64,000 nt of DNA from Galbula dea. Its lineage: Eukaryota; Chordata; Aves; Piciformes; Galbulidae. The notes under the pieces are model-generated. The model saw only the letters and a program-made list of their open reading frames with translations, made no database searches and was not told the DNA's origin. This document shows, piece after piece, positions 23,301 to 36,662 of this stretch (position 1 is the stretch's first letter; the number at the start of each line of letters is the position of its first letter). A program made the translations under genes and the position numbers. The stretch lies in assembly GCA_013399015.1 (NCBI GenBank), contig VWZX01006564.1, positions 203,330-267,329 on the forward strand. The letters run 5' to 3'.

Positions 23301-26300
23301 GCTGTCTCAATATTATGAAAATGCAAGAAGGCAATAATATTTCTTCACTCTGTGGTCTCTGGAGGACTCTGGTAAGAACTCAGAAGTCACAGATGACCTT
23401 CACAGTCACAAAAGACAAAGAAATATTGATGAAAACAAGGACTAAAAGGGTGGGTTTCTCCTTGTTCATGAAGAATCAGTGCCCCCTCCAATGTCTCTGG
23501 CTGATCCATTTAGAATAAAGTGAAAGTTCCACTGCATCACCTTCACATAACTAGATGAGGTTTTCACCAGAATTCATTTACCACTGAGCACTCTGGTAAC
23601 GTATACATAGGTGTGTTCTCCTCACACAAGATCTAGCAACAAGCCAGGTACATTCAAAACAAATAATCTCTCTGGTGCCTAACTGCTTTGGAAGTACTCA
23701 TTTAAAACCAGGTTTATTAATGTTTTTCCATTAAATTGATCACCCAAATCTTTTATTTCCTCTGTAGTTTTTCTTTTTAATGAAGAGAAAAAAACCCACC
23801 TCATTAACCTTCTTCTAACATGTATTAGCTAAAAGTAAATCTTAAATTCACAAATGCCACATAACTGAAGTCAAACCTTGAAAGTCTGAGCTTGGTGTGG
23901 CCTGTAGAAAATTGACAAAATTCTGGACATTAAGGAAAAACAAGTAACAAAAAGTAATTTAGCCAGAATTTCAGAGACAGACTTTCATGCCTACCTCCCA
24001 CTTTTATAATGTTAACTTGTATGTAATATTGCCAAAGAGTAATACCAATGTTTACTATGTGGAACTTTCTTCTTATACCTTTCAGAACACTATTCCATTT
24101 TACTTAGTCCTTGAGACCATTCACATAAAACAACAATATTATCTCTAGACAAAAACTCAGTCCTGGTTAGGTCACACATACAAGGTTCACTCAACTACCA
24201 AATGTTATAATTGATTTTTGGACTAATGAAGAATAGGGTGGGAACTCTATCTCCCTTGAGTAAGGCAGTTGCTACTAAGAGTTGACATTGGGACCCATCT
24301 AAGACATAGAAAACAGTTCATTCTTATAATGTTTTATTGCATATATGGATCTGTAAATGCAACACTCTGAAAAACAGTTTCCAAATTTCTCAAGTCAAAT
24401 AACTGTGACATTTTTCTGCTTCAAAAGACAGAATGAAGAGTCCTCCTTTTTTTCCTCATCTCAAAGACTTCATTAATGCACCTTATATACAGGATAGGGA
24501 GAATACAGAATCTGGAATCTCTTCTGATCCATTCAATCAACAGTTCCCCTATTTTCATGTGGCAACATTTAGAAACACATCAGCAGAAATTTTTAAGGCA
24601 AAAGCCAGCCATATTTTGATCCAAGCTGTCACTTCTTTCCTAGAGTTGCAACCATATCTGTTGTGCTTTTATTACAACAGGCTACTCACACAGTCATACT
24701 TTGAATGACTTTTTGGAGACTATTAGATTTCTGAATAAGCATTTTAGATTTAATCAATTCATGAAACACACTACTTTTGGTAACTTTTACTTTTATATAG
24801 TTATTTACCATATTTATTATGGTAGTATTTTTATTCTCTTGCTATATATTTACATCTTAAGAGGAAAAGATGAGGTTACAGAAGTAATTATCATCTGAAA
24901 TGTCAGTTCTGCATAGGATAAAGCCTCCACACCAGAAATTCATTCTCTGCTATTTGTCTGATATTAGAGGAGTATGTCCCTGTTTCCAAAACAGCTAATG
25001 TCTATTTTTGTTACCTAGCAACAGAACAAAAAATTTATCTTAAGATTAGTTGTATTGTTGACTTAGATGGGTGAAAAAAAGGCTCTTCTATATATACAAG
25101 TAGAGAGTGAAAGAACATACAGCCTCATTAAGCATTTCTGAGGCTTTTTTTTATCTTGTATGTTGTATCTCACAGTAAGAACATGAGGAAACCAAAACAA
25201 ATAATGAATGAAGTGATGCATAGTCAGCAGAGGGAAGGAAGATCATAAAGGATTCCTACACTCAAGCTCAATCCTATATTAAATAACTTCATAAGTAATA
25301 AAAAATTGAATAGCCCAACTCCTTCAATGTAGTTTAAGTCAATTTAAATATGTTAATGAGGTACTAGCTGTATGAGCTGTATAGGAAATCATTTCTATAT
25401 TTCTCATTCAAGAAATACAATATCTCTAACTGATCTACCTGAAATTAATTTTCTTGCAAAATGACACTCAAAATTAAAAGCTCCTTACAAGAAAGTCCTT
25501 ACCATTCATTTAATCTATAATATTTGTACTAGAATATCCTCCACATCATCAATATTTAATCTATTATTATTCTCAAAAATGTTTGCAGAAATTGGGTTCA
25601 GAAATATAACAAAAATTATACTAGTTATAGCTACAGTAAGAAAGTAGACTATACTACTAAATGGAAAATTCTTTGATATAAGAATTTCAATCTACAATCA
25701 ATACCCTGCATAACACAATTTATTTCACTGAATTCCATTTGTGAAAAAGATCAGAGAAAGATGTTCTTGAACTTCTCTGGCTTATATGAAAAGGAGTTTT
25801 CTACAGAAAAAAATGTAACCCTCTGCTGACTTTCATTTCTAATGGAAGTGGAATTTGGCTTCAACTGCTGAACTGTCTTGTTTATTCTCATTTTTGTGCT
25901 GACAAGAAGATGAAATTTTCATATTCAACTAAAGAGAGTTTATAGCACCTGTTACATTTTCACACTGATTGAATAGTATCCTCAGTTGGTTGAAATAATT
26001 AATATTCCAGAGGCAGAAAAGAACTAGCTTTAAATTATGTTTAAAAGAATGAAGTGTATTCAGTTTCTTTGTTTACCCATACTTTTTCATATCTCAGTTC
26101 CTAAATACTCAAAAGAAAAAAAAAGTTTACAGCTCATATTCAGTGCAACACTCAGGCAAACTATGCTCTTGCTCACAAAATTTTCATCTTCATTAATTTT
26201 GACACTCTGGAGTGCAGAGGATCAGATTTCCTTTCACTATTTACACTGTGTTACAAACGTCTGAAAGTTCAATCCAATTGGGAAATGTCATAGCAATGAA

Positions 26301-27757
26301 TTTTGAGACGTTTGAGGTTTCCTGAAACAGGTTTTTCAATCCTTAGTGAATTAGAGATGAGTTTAAAACTCCATTATCAAACCAAAGCAGCTCTACACTA
26401 CTACCCACAATACAGAGGTTAAAGTTTAAGAAAGTAAAATTTTCCATCTTATCCAATCAATGAAAAAGCATACACAGTTACAGAATGACTGTGTTTAGAA
26501 TAACCACCAAGCTGGATTTCATCACTGTCCAAGATAGCAACATGTTAATACACTATAAGATTTTGTCATTATCCTATGAAATTCACAGAAATCATTATCT
26601 GTGGTTGCTGGATCAAGACAGAATTTGACATTGGCATTAAAAACCATTTGCTTTACTGTTGTTTAGGATAGGCAATGATGTAGGAGTAGGAAATCAACTG
26701 GCCAGAACCAGGAATAAAAATAAGAGGTGACAAGAAAAATATTATATGTAGATATTTTAGAAAACAACAAAAAAAACCAGATTTCCTTTTTCAGAGAATT
26801 TGCTGTAAGTTGAAGAGTGACTGATTTCATATTTTGCTACCATTTGGAACAGAGGTTTACTGCCAGTAAAAAATGGGAATAAACATTATATATATTGAGG
26901 CGGGGGGAGTGTTTTGTTCCATACAGTCTTGTTACAAGTATTACCACGTGTGGATTACAGGCAACACCCATTTGGATAAAATGCATACAAGATTCATTCT
27001 GCCATGAAACACCTATGACTGCCTGCAGCAGCACTCTCATATACACAGATTATCTGGTAAATGTCTTTTTTTGGCATCTATCAATGAGGCAGAGCTTCAC
27101 TCAGAAGGTCTGAGCATCACTGTCTCAGGTTTCTTTAACCATTTTCATTGTAGACCAAATATTTTTTCTAAAATTAGATAGTTTTTTTAATTCTCTTCTT
27201 GTCTTAGAACAATGTACAAATATGTAGCATATTTAATAATTTTACTTTTAAAATAAAAATGATTGCTTTAAAGGGAATACAAAAAATTATTTACCATATT
27301 TTATATATTATCTAAATGCAGCAATTGCCAGTGGTATGAGCATTATCATGGATCATTTAAGCATGTTTTTCAGAGCAAGTATGAATTTCATGTCCAGTAT
27401 CTCTGAATAAAATTTCTTGAGAAACTTTCAATCATAGATTAAAAGATTAAGCTGTACACCAAGTATTCCTTTAGAAATGGACAAGCATAATTTTGAGCAC
27501 ATTACAGATAAAACTTTGTCATGCTATTTTTAAGATACACAAAATACATGCTATCAATATGTAACACGTCAACACTTACAAACTACAAGAGACAAAACAC
27601 TCAAACTATCATATGTTTACTAAATAATAATGATAGAATTAACAAAAAGAATTGTCAACAAATCAGATTAATTGGTAATATTGGGAAAGGTCATATTAGA
27701 ATCTGAAGAACATGTGTTCTTGAAGATATTACTCTGTTATCTCCTACTTCTTAATCA
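20393..27757. other. Noncoding AT-rich stretch of about 7.4 kb
   Basis: No gene or named repeat is recognised. Open frames at 21,980-22,255, 23,225-23,518 and 24,433-24,708 (91 to 97 codons) have no known domain. A perfect CAG|GTAAGT donor match at 22,347-22,355 follows a strong pyrimidine-rich acceptor at 22,329, leaving only a 20-base segment between them. An A/C-rich low-complexity run lies at about 22,462-22,503. The segments 21,080-21,290 and 22,640-22,870 look like conserved noncoding DNA (see findings). Confidence 0.6.
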
Positions 27758-27884
27758 CACAGAATCACAGAATCATTACGGTTAGAAAGGACCCTCAAGA
27801 TCATCTAGTCCAACTGATAGCCCTACACTACTCTTATCCCTACATCATCCCCTGAAGAAACACATCAATCCCCTTCTTCAAAAC
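27758..27884 (-). mobile_element. CR1 LINE 3' tail fragment, minus strand
   Basis: It has inverted CR1 tail repeats (CACAGAATCACAGAATC) followed by 'gttagaaaggaccctcaaga' and 'ctagtccaactgatagccc', ending at 'cccttcttcaaaac'. It is about 127 bp and consists of 3' untranslated sequence with almost no ORF2. It closely matches the first part of the copy at 11,655, so the two are the same subfamily and probably of similar age. Confidence 0.9.
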
Positions 27885-30246
27885 AGGTTGCATTGCAAGA
27901 AGCCACAAGCTCATTCTGCTTGCAGCACTGCAAGACAGCAGGATGAGGACCAGCTGAACACTAAAAGCCAAACAACCATTTTGGGACAGTTATGTCTTCC
28001 CTGTTGTAGCTACCTTACAGCAGAAGTTATTATCCAGTACTAAGAAAGCCAAGAAAGTACTAAGAAACTAAGAAAGATTTCTCTTAGTCTGCAAAGATGA
28101 CAATGCAACTGAAGCACTTTTTTGAAAACAAAAAAAACAAAACAAAACAAACTCCTCATTGAAATATTTCAATCAAAATATTAAAACCTATGCCTTAGCC
28201 ATTTAAAAGACAGGACCAGGATCCAAGGATGAGTCTCAGTTCTCTTACATTTTTCATAGATGGATCATAGAAGGAAACTCATCCTGAATGCTTTAGATTG
28301 TAACAGTATGAATGATATGTTTATTTTGTGCACTGAAAAACTGTGCTAGCACATGAGATAAAAAAATAAAACAGTAACTGTACCTGAAGGTCAGATTGGA
28401 TCCTCAAGGGGAATTCTACATGGATAAGCCAAAAATCAACAAATGACACACAATGCACACTGAGAGCTAAAAGTTTATAATCTCTGGTTTGTTTCTTTAC
28501 TTGAATCTGTGCATGTGAATGTGTGATTAAAAAACAGCTTAACACCTCATATACCACTTCCTGACACCTGTAGTCCACATGCTACAAGCTGAGAATCACT
28601 GGAATAACTTAAAGACGTGAACACCAGACAGGATAGAAGCAATAGGGACAAATGTGGCTGAGTAGGAGATACAGTGGAAAAGGGCAAAGTTAGGAGGAAA
28701 AGAAGGGAAAAGCAATATTAAAACACAGGTCAAGAAATGCAAGTGAAAAGAAATATGCTTAGTCAAATCTGTCAGCAGAGGGGAAAAGCTCTATTTTAGC
28801 TGCAAGGCTTAGCAGGAAAAACAATGTTCCCTGTTACAGAGCTGCTGAAGAACTTTCCTACAGATGTCTATCTTTTCTTTCCTAATTCATCTCCACAATA
28901 AGTGGACACTTGTGACATCATTGCTAGCCATGAAACAGATTGAAGCTTTGGTTACACCACCTCATCAGTCTGTCTGCATGTGCTAACTAGGCAGCTGCCT
29001 TCTGCTAGGCAATGTACAATGGTGGAAGTTTTTCTGCCTTTCTTTCAGAGTATCTGCCTTCTGCAATTAGTTTTCACAAGACAAAGTGTTCTTATCTAAA
29101 CTTTCTCTTTCTCTACAAGACTAAGTAAAAAGCTCAAAAACTATTAAGAGGTGGGGAAGGGAGGGAGCATTTGCCATAAAAATCAGCCAAGTAATACTTA
29201 CTCTCTTTGGAAAACAGAGGTGCTCTTTGAAGGGGAAAATGAACTATAAATAGCTTAATTGGGGTATCTTAGATATTAGTAAAATGGTTTTTACTGTTTA
29301 TAGTGGAATAGTAATTTTTGAAAGGTGAGATGGTGTAAAGGCTGAAGTGTACAGTATGTAGAGATGACTGATGAAAACAAGATTCATGAATGAATAACTG
29401 ACTGGTTTCAGAAAAGAGTGTAAGTCTGTGCCTCTGGGCATGTTAAATTGAATTTACCTATATTTCTGCTTTACACAGTTGGAAATCCACATTAGCACAA
29501 AAATTGGCATTATATAGGAGGTATTTTCAGATGAACAAATTATTTTTATAAACCTGAAGCTATATTGTAATGATACTTGTGATGAAATTGGAAGTCAATC
29601 ATAAGATTTCATCTGATATCTCATAAATCTTATCAAATGTTGCTGCTGCAAATGTATGCAGTGTAGTGCTACAAAAATATGTATCCATATTTCTAAAGCT
29701 GGTCCTTATTGGACCACTGAAAAGCTGTCACCTGTGCAATCCAGCACTGAACTGGAAAACAACATCAACAAAACTCTTCCAAGGCTGCCTGAATTACCTC
29801 ACTAATCTTTACCAAATCAAATCAGAAAGAAAAAAAAATGAGCAGCAGTAACAGCACTACCTTTTCAGCAAGTCCTTTCAAGCAAGTTCTATCAAGGTTT
29901 CATATTCATAATATCTCTATATTACACAACATACAACATTATATTTACTGTTACAGCATCTCATTAATGTTAAAATTGACTTGCAGTTAAGAAAATAAAC
30001 TATATCAGGTCATGTCCCTGATCTAAATGATCAGATCCCCTCTCACATGTTGCTGCTGATACATCTAGTCATTCTTATTAGATCTGAATCTTTATGTCCA
30101 CAAAAATCAATGGGCTTTGTGCAGCTCGAGGAGGCAGATCACAGGGCTCAGAATCTGTGTAGCTTTAAGCCTCATCAAAATTCTAATTTATTTACCCAAA
30201 GCAAAAAGCAACAGTGGTTCTAAGAGGTCTTCAAAAGATTAAATAT
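27885..30246. other. Noncoding stretch
   Basis: No gene or repeat is recognised. A short imperfect repetition of 'agtactaagaaa' lies at about 28,037-28,078, and an A/C-rich run at about 28,122-28,152 (AAAACAAAAAAAAC type). The 28,840-29,120 part is less AT-rich but shows no reading frame or family I can name. Confidence 0.6.
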
Positions 30247-30770
30247 CAGAGAATTGCATAATGGTTGAGATTGGAAGGGATCCATGGAGATCCAACCATC
30301 CTGCTCAAGCAGGGTCACCTGAAGCTTGCTGCCCAGGACTATGTCCAGGTGACTTCTGCATATGGCTAAGGAGGGACATTCACAACTGCCCTGGGCAGCC
30401 TGTATCAGTGCTCAGCCATTCTCATGGTAAAAAAGTGTATCCTGATGTTCAGACAGAACCTCCTGTGCTCCAGTTTGTGCCTGTTGCCTCTCATCCTGCC
30501 ACTGGACACCACTGAAAAGAATAGCCTGGCTTGGTCCTTTTTGCACCTTCCTTTCAGGCACTTATACACGTTGCTGAGATCCTCCCTGAGCCTTCTGTCC
30601 TCCAGACTAAACAGTCCCAGCTCTCTCAAACTTTCCTGATAGCAGATGTGCTCCAGTCCCTTAATCACTCTTGTGGCCCTTTGTTGGACTCTTCTCCAGT
30701 ATGTCTCTTTTGTACTGAGAAGCCCAGAAATAGACACAGTACTCCAGGTGTGGCATCACCACTGCTGAAG
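30247..30770 (-). mobile_element. CR1 LINE with ORF2 C-terminal remnant, minus strand
   Basis: The inverted 3' end (CAGAGAATTGCATAATGG...) leads into the inverse of the CR1 ORF2 end. On the minus strand, 30,737-30,405 translates as a CR1-like block: WRRVQQRATRVIKGLEHICY, then QESLRELGLFSLEDRRLRED, then GNRHKLEHRRFCLNIRIHFF. The region before the stop has lost the usual HWNRLPREVVE continuation in the same frame, so the copy is broken. It uses the '-MVEIGRD..' type 3' UTR (tccatggagatccaacc), a different CR1 subfamily from the copies at 11.7, 19.6 and 27.8 kb. Confidence 0.9.
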
Positions 30771-31034
30771 ACCTCCTCTAGTCCTTCCTGCTATAAAGAT
30801 ATTTTAGATAAACATTGCAATCATAATTTTGTAATCAATATAATAACTTGCAGAAATACTTGCAACAATTTGTTAATACTCTAGGATGAGTGGGAGAGAC
30901 TTCTATAAAAAAATAAAATTTGCATATATGTTTGTGGTGGGTGATTAAAAATGTCATTTTAAAACATTAATCTCAGTGTATACCTCCTTAATCTAATGAG
31001 CTTTCATTGGTGGAGATAGAAATACTCAGTAGAC

Positions 31035-31650
31035 TTACAGAATTACAAAGTGGTTTGGGTTAGAAAGAACCTCCAAAGTTTGTCCTGTCCAAATCCCTGC
31101 CACAGGCAGAGATATCTTTCAACAGATTAGGTTGATCCAAGTCTCATATGACCTGGCTTTGAAGACTTCCATGGATATGAGGCATCCACAGCTTCTCCAG
31201 GAAACTTGTTTCCATGTCTTGACACCTTTAATGTAAAGAATTTTTCTTATGTCTAAAACTATTCTCTTTCAGTTTAAAAATATTACTGTGTCCTATCACT
31301 ACAGGCCTTGATAAAAGTGTCTCTCTCCACCTTTCTCATAAGCCCTTTATAAGTATTGAAAGGCTGCAGTAAGGTCTCCCCGAAGCCGCCTTCTATCCAG
31401 GTTAAACAACACCAACTCTCTCAGCCTATCTTTCAGGGAGTTCCAGACCTTTGGTTGTTCTCATGGCCCTCCTCTGGACCTGCTCTAACAGGTCCCATGT
31501 CTTTCTTGCACTGGGGACCCCAGAGTTGGATGCCATATGCCAGATGGAGTTTCACAAGAGCGAGGCAGAGGGGCAGAATTACTGCCCTTGACCTATGGGC
31601 CAGACTTCTTTTTATGCAACCCAGGATATGACTGGCTTTCTGGACTGGAA
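31035..31650 (-). mobile_element. CR1 LINE, 5'-truncated and decayed, minus strand
   Basis: It begins with a degenerate inverted tail (TTACAGAATTACAAAG, then TGGTTTGGGTTAGAAAG). The minus strand still shows SHILGCIKRSLAHRSRAVIL and PLCLALVKLHLAYGIQLWGP, the CR1 ORF2 block that precedes the YEERLREL region. The region after it carries frameshifts and stops. It is about 615 bp and lies only 265 bp from the previous CR1 in the same orientation. The two overlap in which part of ORF2 they contain, so they are separate insertions, not one split copy. Confidence 0.88.
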
Positions 31651-34600
31651 ATAAGCTTTTAGTGAATACCAGAAAACAATTAGGAGTTGAAAAAGTCAGT
31701 TTGATCTCTGTAAATCTCAAGAATCTAAGATTCTAAAAGGGCAAAATTTGGCCACAAGAGTGTGGGAAGACAGGTGCTTAGGAAATGTGGGCACTGACAT
31801 TGGCCTGAGCAGCACGAGTCAGAGGGCAAAAGTGGTTTCACATTGCAGACAGAATGTTATCTTTCATAACCTATAAATTTAACAAAACAAAAAGGAAGCG
31901 GGGTTTTTTTCTTCCTACACCAGGCACCAATTTACTTGTACCCAAAAACCTGAATACAGAGAAATATAATCACTTCAGAACACATTCCTGTTAGTTCACA
32001 CACAGTCAGATTCTCTTTCTGAAAACGAGTATCTTTTAGGACATCTTTGCATTTAACTAGGGCTTACAGGTTTTTCTCTCACAGTAGTCACTTAAGGAAA
32101 TGTATAATAACTAATAAGTCTTTCCCATGTGCCAAAGGCTTGTCCCTTTCCAAGTCTGAAGACTATTACTGTAATGACAAATCTTTACCAAGGGAAAGAC
32201 ATCACACCAAATATCTTAAAACTGTCTTCATTTACTCTGTCCTTCGTATAATAATTTTATTTATTGATTTTAAGATCCAATGAGTAGTAAAATAGGCACA
32301 CAGGTAAGGAAGACAGAATAGTGTAGGAGAAATTGATGCTAAATACACTATTAAAAACATATTTTTATGATTTAGACAAAGACTTTTAAAGTGGTGTCAA
32401 AGCTTTAAAAGAATGGGGAGGATTAATATGTTCTCTGAGTAGTAGTTCTCACAGTGCAGAAAGTCAAGATGAGACTATGTATTTTAGTCAGTAAGTTTAA
32501 GGATTAGAGTATATAAAATACAGGTGACTAGGGAGCAATTATTATTACCTGTGTTAGATAATTTCTCTGTATTAGTTAAGAGTCTTTGAGTGATTGTCAA
32601 GGAAGTTTATATACTGAGCACAGACCCATATCAGGCTGTTTACAAACAGCACCATGTCTACCTGTGGGACAAATAGACTGTGCTTTGCATCACTTCCCTA
32701 GTTCTCAGTCATCCATCTCAGAATAGATATTGAAGTGTACAATGGCACCTGGTCTTTCTTTAAGAGGGGAAAGAGGGATGCAAAGGTCTGGACTTCTCAT
32801 CCCAAACTGAAAAGAGAACATGGTCATGATGAAAATACAAAGTCTATGTTGTACATCAGAGAATGTATCTGCTCTGCAGTATGTTCTTTGGAACATAATT
32901 GCCCTGTTTCTGCAGCCAACTATGAATTCTCTCTAAATTTCATACTAATCAGTAATACTAATCAGTCACTGGATAAAATTCAAATCCAATTCATTATTCA
33001 TCATTCATCAGAGTACTACAAAGCCACAGTGCTACTTGATTTCCTACATAGCCAGCACGTCTATAGTCCTGTATGCCTGTGGTTGCATGGTGTCCCAAAT
33101 TCAGCTGTCTGGGTGGGAAGATGCATGCCCCCTGTGTCTCCTGGTCACTGTTTGTGTTATTACTGTCCTGTATTGTCCTGTAAAGACAACATAGGTTTGA
33201 ACTCCTTCAGAATAGGATTGCATAGACTCAAATGTTTAATGCATGATTTCATTTCAAGATTTCTGTCATCTCGTTTAATACAGGACTAGAGCTGCTTAAA
33301 AGCTTTTACCTCAAATGCAGTATGGTCCCTGGAATGTACTACAGAGCATACTGTGTGTGATAAATCCTGTGCTGGAAATGGGATGCTTAATAAAAATTAA
33401 AACACATTAAAACTAAACTTGCTACTGTAATCAAATAATGGAAAATGAGTAAGGCTATCCCAAAAGGAAGTGTGATTCAAGTACAAACACATAGATTTTT
33501 AGTCTCTGAATGCATCTAGAGGCATGGAGCAGGTGGGACCTAGTCAATTATCTCCTATTATCCATATGATTAAGTATTAAGTTATTAAAATCAGTGATGC
33601 TATAATTGTCTGTCATGGTACTTTGTGATTTCCAAATCTCTGAAACTCTTAGCAAAGACAGTCTAACCATTCATTTTAGTGTAACTCTTCTAGAGCTCAG
33701 CCTGCTGCTGCACAATGTGAAGCATTTCAAATTCCAGGTGGGAATTCATTGGAAGTCTGCAAGAAATTGATACCTCCTCTCTCTGTCACTGGGAGGAAGT
33801 TAACAAGCCCACTGAGGATTTGGGTCTGCTTATTCTCTTGTCTGCTTCTAATTTAGAAGCAACCTAAAGGTCTCTGTCAGATACCAGAAAGAAACAATTA
33901 CCCAACTGGGAATGAAACATTTACCTTTAAAAATTTTTTTTGTTAAACCAAAGAAAGAAGTTAATCTTTTCAGAGAACTACAACCTTCAGAAGTTCTAGC
34001 TGTTCTGGAAAGATCCCAATGAATTTCTGTTCCTTCTGAGAACCCATAGAAAAATATTTGATAGAGAGGATACTTCAACATCTTACAAAATCATATTCAT
34101 GCAAGCTAAACTAGTACATAGAAAAAAAGTAAAATTCTAGAAGATATACTAGAGCTGTAACTACTCATTAAATGCTTAGCGTGTTTCTGGACATATTTTA
34201 CAGCCTGTGCCCTTATAACATGATGTCCATGAAATGATTACCTCAGTGGGTCATTCTATATTGCTGTCCTAAGAACTGTAAAATTCCAGCTGCTTCCCAG
34301 CACCCTGATGGAAGAGGAGACCTCCATTCTCCAGTGATATCCTCAGCTGATGAAAGATCTCTAGTGACACAGTTCTAGTGTCCATAGATTTAAACACAAT
34401 CTGACTTCTTGTTTTCTTGAGAAAATAGGCTTCCTCTTCATCCCCACATAATACCTTGTGAATGTAGTAGTAGACACCAAAGTCAGACAACGTGGAGACA
34501 ATTTTCTACTGCAGATTAGAGCAGAACACAATAACCTGTCTCTTACTCCTTGTGCTCTCTATCAGAGGAAACTGAAAGGAGAGGCAGCGAGAAAACACAG

Positions 34601-36559
34601 CTCTCTCGGTACACTAGTGATGGCACTTTATTCTAACTAGTTGGCATAAGCCACTACTTGTCCTGCGGGGAGAAAAATAGCTTAATTTTACAAGCATATG
34701 GAGATATAACAAGAAATCTTAGTATAAATCACTTCAAAAGTTAATTAATTAAGAGACAAAAACCCATAGGAAATGAAGCACTGTTTCCAGGAATCATTAA
34801 TATATTTAGCTGTTGCTGTTGGTTTTTTTCGTCCCCGTGATTCTATGAGAATTGTAAGATGAAATAATGGAGCAAGATGCTATAATTCCTGCTGTTCTTT
34901 ACACATTGATTACAGCAGCAATCACAAGCACAGCAGCATTAAATAGGCTTCTGGATAATTTGGGCGATACTTGGCATGATAAGATTCAGATATTGTTTCA
35001 GAGGGGGAGAAAAATAAGGGAATATTCTAGAGTATTCTAATGTTATTAACCTGAGAAGAATTCTTCCTAAATACTGGTTTGAAAAATATATAATCTTTTT
35101 TAGGTTCAAAATTTAAAACAAACTAGATATTACACAATTTAGAAACTGGGACTGGAAGTAAAACAAGGACTTGGAAGTAAATTACTTCTCAGAAGTAAGG
35201 TGGTGTTTCTAAAGTATTTTGATAAAAATTGAAAATTGAATTTTTGCTAATATAGTGAATGTTGCTAATATCTTGAATCCCATTGTTTAAAATCCATGTA
35301 CAACCATTTTCTCTTTAGTTTAACTTTATTTTCTTGAGAAGTTTTTAAACCTCATTTTGTTTTGCCATGCAACTGCAATTCAATTCCTAGGAAAAAAAAA
35401 AAAAAATAAAAAAAATTCAAAATTATTTGCTCCCTTTTCTTCGAGAGAATATTGGTAAAAAACATCCACAGACATTAAAAACAAATAATCAAACCTATTA
35501 AAACCTTTCAGCAGTGAAAGTCATGACCTCTTTGTGCTGTTTGCTCTCTAATTACTGATATGTAGCCATCCAGATGTCTGTTCTGCCTTTACAACTGAAA
35601 ACAAGGGTGACCGAGAGTATCGCTTCGACACACCTCTTGTCAGTGCTACAGACCATTAGCAATACTATAAATAGCATGATCAAATCCCAGATGTCAGATT
35701 CAGTCATAAAATCGTCTACATTTCATGCTGATTCAGAGGGGCAGCAGCATTAACTGCAATCTTTAAGGAATGTGACATCTCCACAGTATTTTCTACAGCT
35801 CACTGATCTGGTGACAGGACGATTGTTAAAAATTAATGGGGATCATCAGATGTGGATAAGTACAGTTTGGCAACTATGAAAGCCATACTTCCCATTTGCA
35901 AGTGATAATTCAACAGATTATTTAGATTGTTTCAGTCAGGAAGCAGTAAGACTTCTTACTCAGTGAAAATTCAACCACCATATTTTATTCAATTGTTAAA
36001 TTTATAAGCCAGGGAATAGGAGGAGAGAAGCATTTTCACAATGTTTTCTAATTTTGCTCTGTTGAAAGTACACTTCTGCCTTCTTTTTATAGATAATAAT
36101 CATTCACTTCTCAATTAGGTAACACTCTAAGAAACTCAAGATCCTAAAATCCAAAGTTTATAAAGAGATTGGTTCTGATATATAATAAGCAGAATATCAG
36201 TACATTGCATCATGTAATTTCCAGCTTCACGCCTTGATTTCTAATGAATAGCCCAACGTTGTTTAATAAAAACACCTTTGCTTCCTTATGTAGTTTTAAA
36301 TAGCAACTATGTCAAACAAAACCATGGACCTGATGAAGGATTTGCTGGATTCAGTTCTCTCTTATGCATAGGAGCAGAGTAAACTATCACACTCTTCAGA
36401 AGATTGCTTAAGAACTCCTGCCTACAAACTGATCCAAAAAGATGGACTGAGAACTGGAAGGCCAGACTAAGTGTCCAATGTTCTTGTTTAAGAATTCTGT
36501 CATCATGGACACGAGCCATTTGTCTTGAAGATGTAGATAGTAGACATGTGATGCTGTTG
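31651..36559. other. Noncoding stretch with one long open frame
   Basis: No recognised gene. It contains the longest open frame in the window outside repeats (32,735-33,289, plus strand; separate entry). A poly(A) run interrupted by one T is at about 35,392-35,415. The segments 34,850-35,000 and 35,520-35,860 are repeat-free and keep several CpGs in an otherwise CpG-poor area (see findings). Frames at 34,269-34,490 (minus) and 34,458-34,640 (plus) have no recognisable motif. Confidence 0.55.
32735..33289 (+). other. Unrecognised open frame (147 codons from first ATG)
   Basis: The frame is open from a GTG at 32,735 to a stop at 33,287-33,289. The first in-frame ATG is at 32,846, which gives 147 amino acids. 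It overlaps no repeat I recognise. The product would be cysteine-rich towards both halves (for example ECICSAVC and HCLCYYCPVLSC), with no signal peptide at the ATG and no domain I know. A 12-13 bp tandem duplication (ATACTAATCAGT) lies inside at about 32,941-32,967. An AATAAA lies about 100 bases after the stop, near 33,390. A non-repeat frame of this length is uncommon but not impossible by chance in 64 kb. It could also be part of an old processed sequence or a noncoding transcript. Confidence 0.2.
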
Positions 36560-36662
36560 TCACAAAATCACTGAGTTATTAAGATTGGAAGAGACCTTTA
36601 AGATCATCAAGTTGAACTGTCAACCTATCACCATCACGCCACTAAACCATGTCTCTCAAAGA
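36560..36662 (-). mobile_element. CR1 LINE 3' fragment, minus strand, strongly decayed
   Basis: A CR1 tail remnant (ACAAAATCACTGAGTTATTA) is followed by 'gattggaagagacctttaag', 'atcatcaagttgaactg' and 'cactaaaccatgtctc', which correspond to the inverse of a CR1 3' UTR with the '...accatgtccc...' motif. It is about 100 bp with no ORF2 left. Divergence from the usual wording is clear, so this is one of the older copies. Confidence 0.8.

Noticed and set aside
30531..30884. A 117-codon plus-strand open frame
   Set aside because: It is mostly antisense to the CR1 copy at 30,247-30,770.
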